Below are positions 43,886 through 52,661 of a stretch of DNA of 64,000 bases, piece after piece (position 1 is the stretch's first letter; each line of letters starts with the position of its first letter). The notes below the pieces were generated by a model. It was not told the origin of the DNA and searched no databases. It saw only the letters and a program-made list of their open reading frames with translations. The stretch covers positions 1 through 64,000 of the forward strand of contig NZ_JAIMJA010000015.1 in assembly GCF_021295315.1 (NCBI RefSeq), given 5' to 3'. Both the position numbers and the translations under genes were made by a program. The DNA is from Motilimonas cestriensis. Its GTDB lineage: Bacteria; Pseudomonadota; Gammaproteobacteria; Enterobacterales; CBDFNC01.

Positions 43886-45357
43886 GTGTAATTAATCAAA
43901 TGAATCGCGACTTGGCTAAGCGTCAGCAAACAGCGGATGGCACTGATAAAGTGAGCCCGGTATTAACCACAGGCCCTTGGCTCAATACTGAGCGTATTAT
44001 CAAAGGTCTGGTTATCTTAGTGATTGCAGGCCTGACCTTGTTATCGATTTATGCGTGGTTTGACGCACCTAAAGAGACTCTCCCTGTTAAGGTAGCGGCA
44101 ATAGACGAAGTGGAAACAACGCCACAAACCTTGCCAACGACTGCAATGGCACCAGCAGTTGATACATTACAACCAACCTTGCCTGTCAACAATAATCAAG
44201 TTAAGGCAGCGCCAATAGACGTTAACATTGAGCAAAAGCCAAGTCTTACGCGAACGACGTTGGCTGAGCCGATAAACGTGCAAAGTAGTGATGCCAGAAT
44301 CAAAGTGCTGGATACTCAAGTGGTGTTTTTATCCGAGTTGGCAATCCCTGAAACCGAGCTCGTTGAGCAAGTCGCTCAGCCCGTCATGACGACAGAGCCA
44401 GTGCTAGCAGACAGTGCCGCCGTTGCAGCAACGGCTGATATCGCAGTTATAAAATCAACACAAGTAAAAGCAACAACAGATCCGCAACAGCAAAGTGTCA
44501 CTACCAGCAATGAAGTCGTTGTCGATAAAGCCACTGTCGGTATAGCGAAAGATAGCGCGCAAAATAGTACAAAAGTTGTCGTAGCAACAGCAAAGCCAGC
44601 CACCGAAATTGTTGAGACGATGCCTGTTGTCGCCCCAGTGGTTGAACACGTAATTGAAAAAACAGCTAAGCAAGTGGCAGAACCAATCGCGATTGATCAA
44701 GCAGTTGAACAAGTGGCAGAACCAATCGCCGTTAAACCCACCCCTATGGGGCCTAGTTCTTTAACCATAACTCAATCTAATTTAAGTGATGCTGAGTTGA
44801 TCGCTTTGTATCAAAAGCAAGCCAAAGCGGCTAAGAGTAAGGGTGATTTAGCGAGTGCTCAATCGCGGTTAGAAAAAGCTCTCGCCATCGATCTCCGTCA
44901 TCTAGAGGTGCGTAAAGAACTGGCTGCGGTGGTGTATGGCCGCGGCGATCGCACTCAGGCTATCAACTTGTTAGAGCAAGGCATTCAGCTACACCCTAGC
45001 AATGCCGATTTTAGGTTAATGCAGTCGCGAATTTATTTAGCCAATCAACAGCGAAACCAAGCCTTTCAAGTGTTAGACCAGTTACAGCCTAATGTTAGGC
45101 AAAACCAAGACTTTTACGCGACTAAAGCAGCATTAGCACAACAGCTTAATCAAGATGACAAAGCGATTATTGCTTACTTAGCCTTAGCCAAGCTTCAGCC
45201 CAAGCAGGCTAAGTGGTGGTTGGGATTAGGCATTAGCCAAGAGAAGCTGGGTCAGCAAAGGGATGCGCTGCGCAGTTATCAGCAAGCGGATTTACTTGGC
45301 GGGCTTTCGATGGCATCAATGGATTATGTGCGAGCGCGTATTGCGTTACTTCAGTAA
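43882..45357 (+). CDS. mshN: MSHA biogenesis protein MshN (TPR)
   Basis: A 491-residue protein: a short cytoplasmic start (MSVINQMNRDLAKRQQ), a membrane helix at about residues 46-64, a long Ala/Val/Thr/Pro/Glu-rich spacer (about 75-295), then TPR repeats from about 305 to the end. TPR proteins of this type sit in the periplasm and act in MSHA assembly near the secretin. I place the start at 43882 because MSVINxM is the usual MshN N-terminus; it overlaps the preceding 25-codon frame. There is no ribosome binding site of its own. Confidence 0.9.
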   Translation: MSVINQMNRDLAKRQQTADGTDKVSPVLTTGPWLNTERIIKGLVILVIAGLTLLSIYAWFDAPKETLPVKVAAIDEVETTPQTLPTTAMAPAVDTLQPTLPVNNNQVKAAPIDVNIEQKPSLTRTTLAEPINVQSSDARIKVLDTQVVFLSELAIPETELVEQVAQPVMTTEPVLADSAAVAATADIAVIKSTQVKATTDPQQQSVTTSNEVVVDKATVGIAKDSAQNSTKVVVATAKPATEIVETMPVVAPVVEHVIEKTAKQVAEPIAIDQAVEQVAEPIAVKPTPMGPSSLTITQSNLSDAELIALYQKQAKAAKSKGDLASAQSRLEKALAIDLRHLEVRKELAAVVYGRGDRTQAINLLEQGIQLHPSNADFRLMQSRIYLANQQRNQAFQVLDQLQPNVRQNQDFYATKAALAQQLNQDDKAIIAYLALAKLQPKQAKWWLGLGISQEKLGQQRDALRSYQQADLLGGLSMASMDYVRARIALLQ

Positions 45358-45392
45358 CTCAGCATAGCCAAACTTAAGGAGTTGTTTTAGAT

Positions 45393-47123
45393 ATGGCACA
45401 GCCCAAATTAAAAAAGCGTTTAGGCGACTTGCTGGTTGAAGATGGCATCATCACCGAAGAGCAATTAATGCAAGCCTTGGCCGAGCAACGTAAAAATGGC
45501 CGCAAGTTAGGGGCGACGCTGCAAAGCTTGGGTTTTATTAGTGAAGATGACATGCTGGAGTTCTTATCGCGCCAGCTGGGTATTCCGCTGATTGATATAA
45601 ACCAACTGCGAATTGATAGTCAGGTGGTGGCCTTATTGCCTGAAGTACATGCGCGCCGTTTACGTGCTTTAGTGGTACATGATGATGGTAAAAGTGTCAC
45701 GGTGGCGATGTCTGATCCAGCAGATTTACGCGCCCTTGACACAATTATGGGCTTGCTTTCAAACCGAGATGTGAAGCTGGCAGTTGCCCCTGAATCACAA
45801 CTGATCGAATCGTTTGACCGTTTATATCGCCGCACCAAAGAAATCGCCTCCTTTGCCGAAAAACTCCAAGAAGAGCATGGCGAAGATAAGCTTGAGCTCG
45901 ATATTGGCTTGTCGGGGCTAGATGGCGATGGCTCTGAAGCCACCGTGGTTAAGTTACTGCAATCTTTGTTTGAAGATGCGGTACAAGTCGGTGCATCGGA
46001 CGTGCACATAGAGCCGGAAGAAAAACTGCTGCGTATCCGTCAACGGGTAGACGGCGTGCTACAAGAAAGCGTCTTAAACGAGGTGAGTATTGTTAGCGCC
46101 TTAGTGCTGCGGCTAAAACTGATGGCGGGCATGGATATCTCCGAAAAGCGTTTACCGCAAGATGGTCGCTTTAATATGTCAATTCGCGGCCACAGCATCG
46201 ATGTGCGGGTATCCACCATGCCAGTGCAGTTTGGTGAATCGGTGGTGATGCGTTTACTGGACCAAAGTGCAGGTATCTTATCCCTAGAGGAAACCGGGAT
46301 GCCGGCTGAATTATTGCCGCGGTTTCGTCGTCAATTACAACGCCCTCATGGCATGATTTTAGTTACTGGGCCAACGGGTAGCGGTAAAACGACCACCTTG
46401 TATGGCGCTTTGTCTGAGCTTAATGAGCCGGGTAAAAAGATCATCACGGTCGAAGATCCAGTGGAATATCGTTTACCACGGATCAACCAAGTTCAAGTTA
46501 ATTCTAAGATTGGTTTAGACTTTTCCAACGTGTTGCGCACTACCTTACGACAAGATCCTGACATTCTGTTGGTGGGGGAGATGCGCGACCATGAAACGGT
46601 GGAAATAGGGTTGCGGGGCGCATTAACCGGTCACTTAGTGTTATCTACTTTACATACCAATGATGCCATTACCAGTGCGCTACGTTTAATTGATATGGGC
46701 GCGCCGGGCTATTTGGTGGCAAGCTCACTGCGCGCCATCGTGGCGCAGCGATTGATTAGAAAATTGTGCCTCAACTGTAAAAAGCCTCATGACACAGAAA
46801 CCCGTGAGCGGGTTTGGTTAGAAAATCTTTCCCAGCAGTCGTTAGCAGAAGTGCAGTTATATCAAGGAACAGGTTGCCAGAACTGTAACTACACGGGCTA
46901 CAAAGGGCGTTTAGGGGTGTTCGAAATGCTCGAACTAGATGAGCCGATGATGGAAGCATTAAGGCGTGATGATCCGGAAGCGTTTTCTCAAGCCGCTAAG
47001 CAAAGTGCGCATTATCGCCCCTTGGCTTTTTCGGCTTTAGATTATGCTATTCAAGGTATTACGTCGTTAGATGAGGTGCTGCGTTTAGTGGAACAAGTGG
47101 ATCTCTGGCAGGACAGTGAATGA
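45393..47123 (+). CDS. mshE: MSHA extension ATPase MshE
   Basis: A 576-residue GspE/PilB-type ATPase. The N-terminal GspE-N domain (about 5-150, starting KKRLGDLLVEDGIITEEQL) of MshE is a known c-di-GMP-binding module. The ATPase domain has Walker A GPTGSGKTTTLYG, an Asp box and the motif HTNDAITSALRL. A zinc-binding tetracysteine site (CLNCKK...CQNCNYTG) is at about 460-510. It powers pilus extension. It follows mshN by 35 bases with AAGGAG upstream. Confidence 0.95.
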   Translation: MAQPKLKKRLGDLLVEDGIITEEQLMQALAEQRKNGRKLGATLQSLGFISEDDMLEFLSRQLGIPLIDINQLRIDSQVVALLPEVHARRLRALVVHDDGKSVTVAMSDPADLRALDTIMGLLSNRDVKLAVAPESQLIESFDRLYRRTKEIASFAEKLQEEHGEDKLELDIGLSGLDGDGSEATVVKLLQSLFEDAVQVGASDVHIEPEEKLLRIRQRVDGVLQESVLNEVSIVSALVLRLKLMAGMDISEKRLPQDGRFNMSIRGHSIDVRVSTMPVQFGESVVMRLLDQSAGILSLEETGMPAELLPRFRRQLQRPHGMILVTGPTGSGKTTTLYGALSELNEPGKKIITVEDPVEYRLPRINQVQVNSKIGLDFSNVLRTTLRQDPDILLVGEMRDHETVEIGLRGALTGHLVLSTLHTNDAITSALRLIDMGAPGYLVASSLRAIVAQRLIRKLCLNCKKPHDTETRERVWLENLSQQSLAEVQLYQGTGCQNCNYTGYKGRLGVFEMLELDEPMMEALRRDDPEAFSQAAKQSAHYRPLAFSALDYAIQGITSLDEVLRLVEQVDLWQDSE

Positions 47124-47280
47124 TGAAAATGGGTAAATAGCCATGGCCACTTTTGAATGCTTTTGAATATAAAGGACGTGATGCCCAAGGTAGTACTAGC
47201 ACTGTGAATATATTGATGAGAGTGGGTAAATAGCCATGGCTACATTTGAATATAAAGGACGTGATGCCCAAGGCAGTCCG
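47124..47280 (+). repeat. Partial duplication of the mshE-mshG junction and mshG start
   Basis: The segment GGGTAAATAGCCATGG and the following start of mshG occur twice, 93 bases apart (ATG at 47143 and at 47236), and both share AAAGGACGTGATGCCCAAGG. The upstream copy carries a 10-base tandem slip (CTTTTGAATG-CTTTTGAATA) that brings a stop after seven codons (MATFECF). Sequence before each ATG also matches the mshE end (CAGTGAA against CTGTGAA), so the duplicated unit spans the junction. Confidence 0.85.
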
Positions 47281-48453
47281 ATCACCGGGCGACTTGAAGC
47301 CAGCGATGAAGCCACGGCTGCCGATATATTATTACGTCGCGGCGTGATGCCGCTGACTATAAAGGCGGCAAAAGCAGAATCAGACTTTGATTTAAGCTTA
47401 TGGCTTGAGCGTTCGATCCCGATGGATCAAATGGTGATTTTTACCCGGCAAATGTACTCGCTAACCAAGGCTGGCATTCCAATTATTCGCGCTATTAATG
47501 GTTTGGCGGACTCTACCCACAGTAAGCTGTTGCGGCGCACGTTACAGGATGTGTCTGAGCAAATGCGTAATGGTCGGCCGATGTCGGTGGCCATGCAAGC
47601 CCATCCCAAGGTGTTTAACTCGTTGTTTCTCTCTATTGTCAATGTGGGCGAAAACACCGGTCAATTAGATAAGGCTTTTTTGCAATTATCGCAATATATG
47701 GAATTGGAACAAGAGACGCAAAAACGCGTCAAAGCGGCAATGCGCTATCCCAGTTTTGTGCTGATGGCACTGGCAGCTGCCATGGTTATTTTGAATATTT
47801 TTGTGATCCCGACCTTTGCTGGCATGTTTGGTAAATTTGGTGTGGAGTTGCCTTGGTCCACTCGGGTATTAATGGGGACCTCGGCATTTTTCGTTAATTA
47901 TTGGCACTATATGTTAGTGGCGACTATTGCGGCTTATTTTGCCATTAAAGCTTGGTATAACACTACTAAAGGACGCTTAGTGTGGGACCGCTATAAGCTA
48001 CGTTTACCCATTGTTGGCGACATTATTAACCGAACCCTATTGGCACGTTACGCGCGCAGCTTTTCCATGATGCTAACTGCCGGGGTGCCCCTTAACTCCG
48101 CGCTTAGTTATGTGGCTAAAGCAACCGATAATGCTTATATGGAACAGCAGGTGCTGGGCATGCGGGCAGGTATTGAGCGCGGTGAAAGTCTGCTGCGCAC
48201 CTCAAACGCCAGTGGGTTGTTTACTCCGTTAGTGCTGCAAATGATTTCGGTTGGCGAAGAAACGGGCCAAGTGGATGAGCTGTTACAAGAGGCGGCAGAG
48301 TTTTATGAGCGCGAAGTGGATTATGATTTAAAAAGCCTAACTGCCAAGATTGAGCCGATTCTTATCGCTATTGTTGCGGGTATGGTGTTGGTTCTGGCTT
48401 TGGGCATCTTCACTCCTATGTGGGATATGATGCGCGCATTTAAAGGCGGGTAA
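47236..48453 (+). CDS. mshG: MSHA inner-membrane platform protein MshG (GspF/PilC-like)
   Basis: A 405-residue protein of the GspF family: N-terminal cytoplasmic region, then two repeated T2SSF domains (about 70-193 and 273-395) with membrane helices at about 170-192, 220-245 and 375-400. FTRQMYSLTKAGIPIIRAI and the second-copy equivalent ARSFSMMLTAGVPLNSALSY are the signature helices. It anchors the ATPase MshE and the growing pilus. The ATG at 47236 is preferred over the truncated duplicate start at 47143, whose frame stops after seven codons. Confidence 0.95.
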   Translation: MATFEYKGRDAQGSPITGRLEASDEATAADILLRRGVMPLTIKAAKAESDFDLSLWLERSIPMDQMVIFTRQMYSLTKAGIPIIRAINGLADSTHSKLLRRTLQDVSEQMRNGRPMSVAMQAHPKVFNSLFLSIVNVGENTGQLDKAFLQLSQYMELEQETQKRVKAAMRYPSFVLMALAAAMVILNIFVIPTFAGMFGKFGVELPWSTRVLMGTSAFFVNYWHYMLVATIAAYFAIKAWYNTTKGRLVWDRYKLRLPIVGDIINRTLLARYARSFSMMLTAGVPLNSALSYVAKATDNAYMEQQVLGMRAGIERGESLLRTSNASGLFTPLVLQMISVGEETGQVDELLQEAAEFYEREVDYDLKSLTAKIEPILIAIVAGMVLVLALGIFTPMWDMMRAFKGG

Positions 48454-48528
48454 ACTTTGTTAGTCGCTTTATTTACAGGTGTTAATCCTTCTAAAGGTGG
48501 CGGATTAGCGATGTTGTGAGGAGCTATA

Positions 48529-49020
48529 GTGAAGAATAAAGAAGTGCTCGACCAGTTGTTACGTGGTTTTGGTTTTAAGGAAGTGATGATAGTTATTGTT
48601 ATGTTGTTGGTTGGCTATTTTTTATATTTATATCAACAGCAGCAAGTTGTCATCAATGAAACCAGCTTAGCTTTGAGTGCGAATCAGTTTGCCCAGTCCA
48701 GTGGTGAAATTCACTTGCAATGGCTTCGAGAAGGTAAGCCCAAGCAACTGAAATGGCGAAATAAAAGCGTCATGTTAAACCTTTATGGTTGGCCGGAATC
48801 TGTCACAGCTAACAAAAATGGCCTAAATTGTGCTTTACTATGGCAAGGGTTATTAGATACAGATATGCTGATTAATAACGAACCAATACAGGTAAAAGTA
48901 TTAGGCGATAATCAAGGCGTTGATAGTGGATGCTTGTATTATTTGCCTGAGCAAAGTGGTTTTGAATACTGGGCTAAGACAGGTTTGATTAAGCAAAGAT
49001 TAATTGATAGCACGTTATAA
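48529..49020 (+). CDS. mshF: MSHA biogenesis protein MshF
   Basis: A 163-residue protein with a membrane helix at about residues 18-36 (EVMIVIVMLLVGYFLYLY) and a periplasmic domain with two cysteines that could pair (NCALL and SGCLYY). Position between mshG and the pilin genes identifies it as MshF. It begins with GTG 48529 after a strong GAGGAG site. It lacks a prepilin peptidase site, so it is not itself a pilin; its role in assembly is not defined. Confidence 0.82.
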   Translation: MKNKEVLDQLLRGFGFKEVMIVIVMLLVGYFLYLYQQQQVVINETSLALSANQFAQSSGEIHLQWLREGKPKQLKWRNKSVMLNLYGWPESVTANKNGLNCALLWQGLLDTDMLINNEPIQVKVLGDNQGVDSGCLYYLPEQSGFEYWAKTGLIKQRLIDSTL

Positions 49021-49076
49021 TGCTGTGATTATATTTGTGCTAGGTCTTTTAAGATTTTTCTGGCAATGGGGTTTGA

Positions 49077-49694
49077 ATGACTAAACACTCGGGGTTCTCA
49101 CTTATCGAGCTAGTGATTGTGGTTGTTGTGTTAGGCATTTTAGCCGTCACTGCCTTGCCTCGCTTTTTAGATGTAACCGAAGAAGCGAAAAATGCCAGTG
49201 TTGAAGGGGTTGCTGGTGGTTTTGCTACGGGGGTATCGTTAACGCGTGCGCAGTGGGAAGCTGTTGGTCGCTCGAAAGAGGCAGCTAAGAATGTGGTGAT
49301 TTATGATGGCACTAAGTTGTATTTAACCACTCCGACCAATACGGAGATGACAGCAGGTACGGTTTCACCGGGTTATCCGATGACCAATCAAAATGAAGAT
49401 GTCACACCTGCTTCACTAACACCTGCTAAATGTGAATCGATTTGGAACTCCATTTTACAAAACCCGCCACGTATCGCCAGTAGCTTTAGCGATGTTAGCG
49501 GGCAAGGTGATTTTTACAAATTCTATGTCACTACAACCAATGGTGGTACGGATACCAGCTGTTTATTCTATTTAGTAAATAGCTTGGATAAAGGCTCGGA
49601 TGGCCTATATACGGATCCCGGCTCGGATACCGGAAAATTTAAAAACTTTACCTACAAACCGGCAACGGGTCAGGTAGCGGCAAATATTAATTAA
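49077..49694 (+). CDS. mshB: MSHA minor/structural prepilin MshB
   Basis: A 205-residue type IV prepilin. The leader MTKHSG is cleaved before FSLIELVIVVVVLG, with Glu5 conserved, and the hydrophobic helix extends to about residue 32. The mature part has two cysteines (KCESIW and SCLFYL) that could form the pilin D-loop. It is placed directly before mshA, as in Shewanella and Vibrio, where MshB is a minor pilin. Confidence 0.92.
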   Translation: MTKHSGFSLIELVIVVVVLGILAVTALPRFLDVTEEAKNASVEGVAGGFATGVSLTRAQWEAVGRSKEAAKNVVIYDGTKLYLTTPTNTEMTAGTVSPGYPMTNQNEDVTPASLTPAKCESIWNSILQNPPRIASSFSDVSGQGDFYKFYVTTTNGGTDTSCLFYLVNSLDKGSDGLYTDPGSDTGKFKNFTYKPATGQVAANIN

Positions 49695-49721
49695 AAAATA
49701 ATTTTGAAATAAGGGGTTACT

Positions 49722-50201
49722 ATGAAAAAGAACTTAACCAAGCAGTCTGGTTTTACGCTGATTGAATTAGTTATTGTGATTATTGTATTAGGTATTTTGG
49801 CAGCGACCGCTGCACCTAAGTTTATTGATTTGCAGTCGGATGCTAAAAAATCAGCATTAAATGGCTTGAAAGCGGCCTTTGAAGGCGGTGCGACCTTGAC
49901 TTATAGTAAGGCTGCCATAGCTGGTAAGGAAAAAGTTGGTGATACTACTGTTAGTATAAATGGTGTTGATGTTGGGATTGCATATGGTTATCCGAAAGCT
50001 AATGAAACAGAGCTGAAAAAGGCTGTTGATTTAAGTACTGGCGATTGGGCTTTCGGTACAGCATCTGGCTCACCAGCCTCTATTGAAATTTATGCTGTTG
50101 ATACCCCAAGTGCATCTGTTGCTACCTGTAGCGTTAAATATACGCAAGCAGCAGCCTCAAATGCTCGCCCAACAATTGCTGCGACCAGCACTGGCTGCTA
50201 A
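49722..50201 (+). CDS. mshA: MSHA major pilin MshA
   Basis: A 159-residue prepilin with leader MKKNLTKQSG cleaved before FTLIELVIVIIVLGILAATA (Glu5 present). The globular domain is rich in small residues, with a C-terminal disulfide loop (TCSVKYTQ ... STGC). MshA is the main subunit of the mannose-sensitive haemagglutinin pilus used in surface attachment and biofilm formation. AAGGGG precedes the ATG. Only 27 bases separate it from mshB. Confidence 0.95.
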   Translation: MKKNLTKQSGFTLIELVIVIIVLGILAATAAPKFIDLQSDAKKSALNGLKAAFEGGATLTYSKAAIAGKEKVGDTTVSINGVDVGIAYGYPKANETELKKAVDLSTGDWAFGTASGSPASIEIYAVDTPSASVATCSVKYTQAAASNARPTIAATSTGC

Positions 50202-50212
50202 TTAGCCATGCC

Positions 50213-50764
50213 ATGGCCAGCCAAGGGCGATTTATTTTAACCTCTAAAACCACTGGCTTTACTTTGGTAGAGCTGGTGATAGTGATTATTTTAATTGGCG
50301 CTTTGGCGGCCTTTGCTTTACCTAAACTGCTGTCCTCTGGCAGTTTTGAAGATTATACCGTGCGCGACCAACTTGTCTCTCGTTTACGTATTTCCCAATT
50401 ACAAAATATGAATGCCGATCCCAGTCCTAACGCGGCGGTTAATGCCTGTTACTGGACCGTGGTGCAAGTGTCTGCTGCGGGGCGCTGTATTTATTCCCTC
50501 GAAACGGCGCGTAGCGGTGCGAGTTGTACAGCCCCTGCTGCAAGTATTTCATGTGATGCTAGTGCGCCTGAGCATCAAGGCGATCCTTACGATTTGGTGG
50601 GTTTTTCTAGCAAGGTGACTATTAGCCCAGCCAATTACCTATTCGATTATCACGGCATTGAGCAAGTGGGTTGTGGCAATAGCTTTCCTTGTGATATCAA
50701 CATTAGCTCAGGTAATAACTTAAGTATTCGCATTGAACAGCAGGGATATATTCATGTGCCCTAA
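50213..50764 (+). CDS. mshC: MSHA minor prepilin MshC
   Basis: A 183-residue prepilin. An unusually long leader (MASQGRFILTSKTTG) is cleaved before FTLVELVIVIILIGALAAFA. The mature part has six cysteines. It belongs to the minor pilins thought to prime or cap the pilus. The ATG at 50213 lies 11 bases after mshA with no clear ribosome binding site. The last codons overlap the mshD start region by 11 bases. Confidence 0.9.
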   Translation: MASQGRFILTSKTTGFTLVELVIVIILIGALAAFALPKLLSSGSFEDYTVRDQLVSRLRISQLQNMNADPSPNAAVNACYWTVVQVSAAGRCIYSLETARSGASCTAPAASISCDASAPEHQGDPYDLVGFSSKVTISPANYLFDYHGIEQVGCGNSFPCDINISSGNNLSIRIEQQGYIHVP

Positions 50765-51401
50765 GCCAGCATTAATTCGATCAATCACTCAACTGGGCTT
50801 TACCTTGGTCGAGCTGGTGGTTGGCATTGTGGTGATGGCAGTGGCTTTCACAATTCTTACTACTCTGTTGGTAACGCAATCGAGAGAGAGTATCGATCCC
50901 TTGCATCAAATGCGCGCGGCGGAGTTAGGGCAAAGTATTTTAAATGAAATTGTATCACGATCTTATGACCAGTATTCAGATCATAACGGTGGCTTATATC
51001 GCTGCGGTGAAATTTGGTGGCAAGGCGATGCCAATGTCAGTGGCAGCAGCTGGTTTGATCAAGCGAATCAAGGTTGGGTGGCGTGGGACGCCGATCCAAA
51101 TGCACAAATCGTATTATGTTCAACAAGTTTGGGGCCTGAAACTGGTGAAGTGAGGGGCGGCGGTGAAAACACCTTTAATGACGTGGATGATTATATAACC
51201 CCTTATGTTAATGCCGTTAGTTTTGGTGATGCCTTAGGTCAGCCACTTAATGGCGTTTACCAAAATTTTCAGCTGAAAATTGATGTTGTGCGCGATCCCA
51301 GTTTTGGCGGGGGAGCCGATACGGCAAAGCGGATTGATTTAACTATTTTAACCCCCAGTGGCAACGAACAGTTATTTAGTGCTTATCGGGGGAATTACTA
51401 A
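50754..51401 (+). CDS. mshD: MSHA minor prepilin MshD
   Basis: A 215-residue prepilin with leader MCPKPALIRSITQLG cleaved before FTLVELVVGIVVMAVAFTIL. The ATG at 50754 follows AGGGA at seven bases and is preferred to an in-frame TTG at 50733. The globular part contains the conserved MshD motif LYRCGEIWWQGDANVSG. It overlaps mshC at its start and mshO at its end (TAATG). Confidence 0.9.
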   Translation: MCPKPALIRSITQLGFTLVELVVGIVVMAVAFTILTTLLVTQSRESIDPLHQMRAAELGQSILNEIVSRSYDQYSDHNGGLYRCGEIWWQGDANVSGSSWFDQANQGWVAWDADPNAQIVLCSTSLGPETGEVRGGGENTFNDVDDYITPYVNAVSFGDALGQPLNGVYQNFQLKIDVVRDPSFGGGADTAKRIDLTILTPSGNEQLFSAYRGNY

Positions 51402-52237
51402 TGAGGAGTCAATGGCAACGAGCCCTTCATGGCACTCAGCGTGGTTTTACCTTGGTTGAGTTGGTGATTGTTATGATCATTCTTGCCGCCTTGGGTATTG
51501 CGGTCACTAATTACCTTGGCTTTGGCACTGAACTGTATCGCGATGTCGCAGAGCGAGAGAAAATCCTTAATAGCGCTCGATTTGCTATGGAGCGATTAAA
51601 CCGAGAGATCCGAGGCTCTTTGCCTAACAGTCAGCAAATTAGCAACAATGGCAACTGCTTACGTTTTGTTCCGGTCGTGGCCAGCAGCAGTTACCTTGAT
51701 CTGCCTGTTAGCCCTGATGCGCCAGCGGCGGTGGTCAAGGTGTTTGCATTTGACCAATATTCTTTTAGTGCTGAGCACAAGGCTGCTGTTTATGCCTTAA
51801 GTAGTGATGATATCTACAGCGCCAGCTCAAGCACGGTATTGCCCGTGACGGGTTATACTCGCGCTGCATCGGGCAGTGATGTAGATGAGTTAGCACTTGC
51901 TGCGGCGTCACTTTGGCCTTTACCGTCACCCTCGCAACGCATTTATATTGTTACTCGCCCAGTGCGTTATTGTGTGCTCAGTAATGGTGATTTACAGCGT
52001 GAAGAAATGCGCTGGGCCAGTGAAACGCCGCCCGAGCAAGTCATCAGCTCCAGTTTAATGGCGCAGGGCATAAGGTTATTACCGGTTACTGCTGCGGATT
52101 ATCAGCCGCCGTTTGCTGTTACCGAGGCCACTTTAAGCCGTAATAGTGTGGTTAAGTTGTTTTTGAATTTTAGCCGCGACAATGGCGCAGAATCTTTGGT
52201 GTTTCATCATGCTATTCATATCCAAAATGTGCCTTAG
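51401..52237 (+). CDS. mshO: MSHA minor prepilin MshO
   Basis: A 278-residue prepilin (GspJ/PilW-like) with leader ending THGTQRG-like GTQRG before FTLVELVIVMIILAALGIAV. It is larger than the other minor pilins, as is usual for MshO. Starts of mshD, mshO and mshP overlap, implying coupled translation of the minor pilin set. Confidence 0.9.
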   Translation: MRSQWQRALHGTQRGFTLVELVIVMIILAALGIAVTNYLGFGTELYRDVAEREKILNSARFAMERLNREIRGSLPNSQQISNNGNCLRFVPVVASSSYLDLPVSPDAPAAVVKVFAFDQYSFSAEHKAAVYALSSDDIYSASSSTVLPVTGYTRAASGSDVDELALAAASLWPLPSPSQRIYIVTRPVRYCVLSNGDLQREEMRWASETPPEQVISSSLMAQGIRLLPVTAADYQPPFAVTEATLSRNSVVKLFLNFSRDNGAESLVFHHAIHIQNVP

Positions 52238-52661
52238 TGCGCAAGCATCGCGCCAGCAAGGCAGCACGATAGTGATCGCGGTGTTTATTATTGTGGTGAT
52301 GTCGTTATTAGCTGCCGCCTTAACCCGCATGTTGCAAGATTCACAACAAGGTATTGGCTATGAAGTGTATGGCACCCGTGCCTATTTAGCGGCCAACGCT
52401 GGGATAGAGCAAGCGTTTATTCGTTTATTTCCGTTAGGCGGCGGGGTGGGCAGCTTTTGTGCGGATCCTGATGATCCTCCCGTTATTACCTTACTGGATC
52501 TATCCAGCCAAACTGCTTTTCATGGTTGCGTAGTGACTTATGAGTGCCAAACATTAGCAGATAGCACGCGTAAGCTATATCAAATTGACAGCGTGGCCGA
52601 ATGTGATGCCGGTGAGTTTGTCACTCGACGTAAAATCCAAGCGCAAGCAAAGGAGATTTAG
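52227..52661 (+). CDS. mshP: MSHA biogenesis protein MshP (PilX/GspK-like)
   Basis: A 144-residue protein with the short leader MCLSAQASRQQG before STIVIAVFIIVVMSLLAAAL. As in PilX-like proteins, the Glu5 of prepilins is replaced (here by isoleucine or alanine depending on alignment). The helix is followed by GTRAYLAANAGIEQA, typical of this family. Start choice: ATG 52227 matches the usual leader length, but ATG 52209 and 52182 are also in frame; none has a clear ribosome binding site. It overlaps the mshO end. Confidence 0.85.
   Translation: MCLSAQASRQQGSTIVIAVFIIVVMSLLAAALTRMLQDSQQGIGYEVYGTRAYLAANAGIEQAFIRLFPLGGGVGSFCADPDDPPVITLLDLSSQTAFHGCVVTYECQTLADSTRKLYQIDSVAECDAGEFVTRRKIQAQAKEI

Noticed and set aside
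47143-47166. ATG at 47143 as the mshG start
   Set aside because: The frame stops after seven codons because of a 10-base tandem slip; the full-length GspF-like protein begins at 47236.
52182-52226. Longer start for mshP
   Set aside because: It would add residues ahead of the usual short PilX-like leader; no ribosome binding site supports it.
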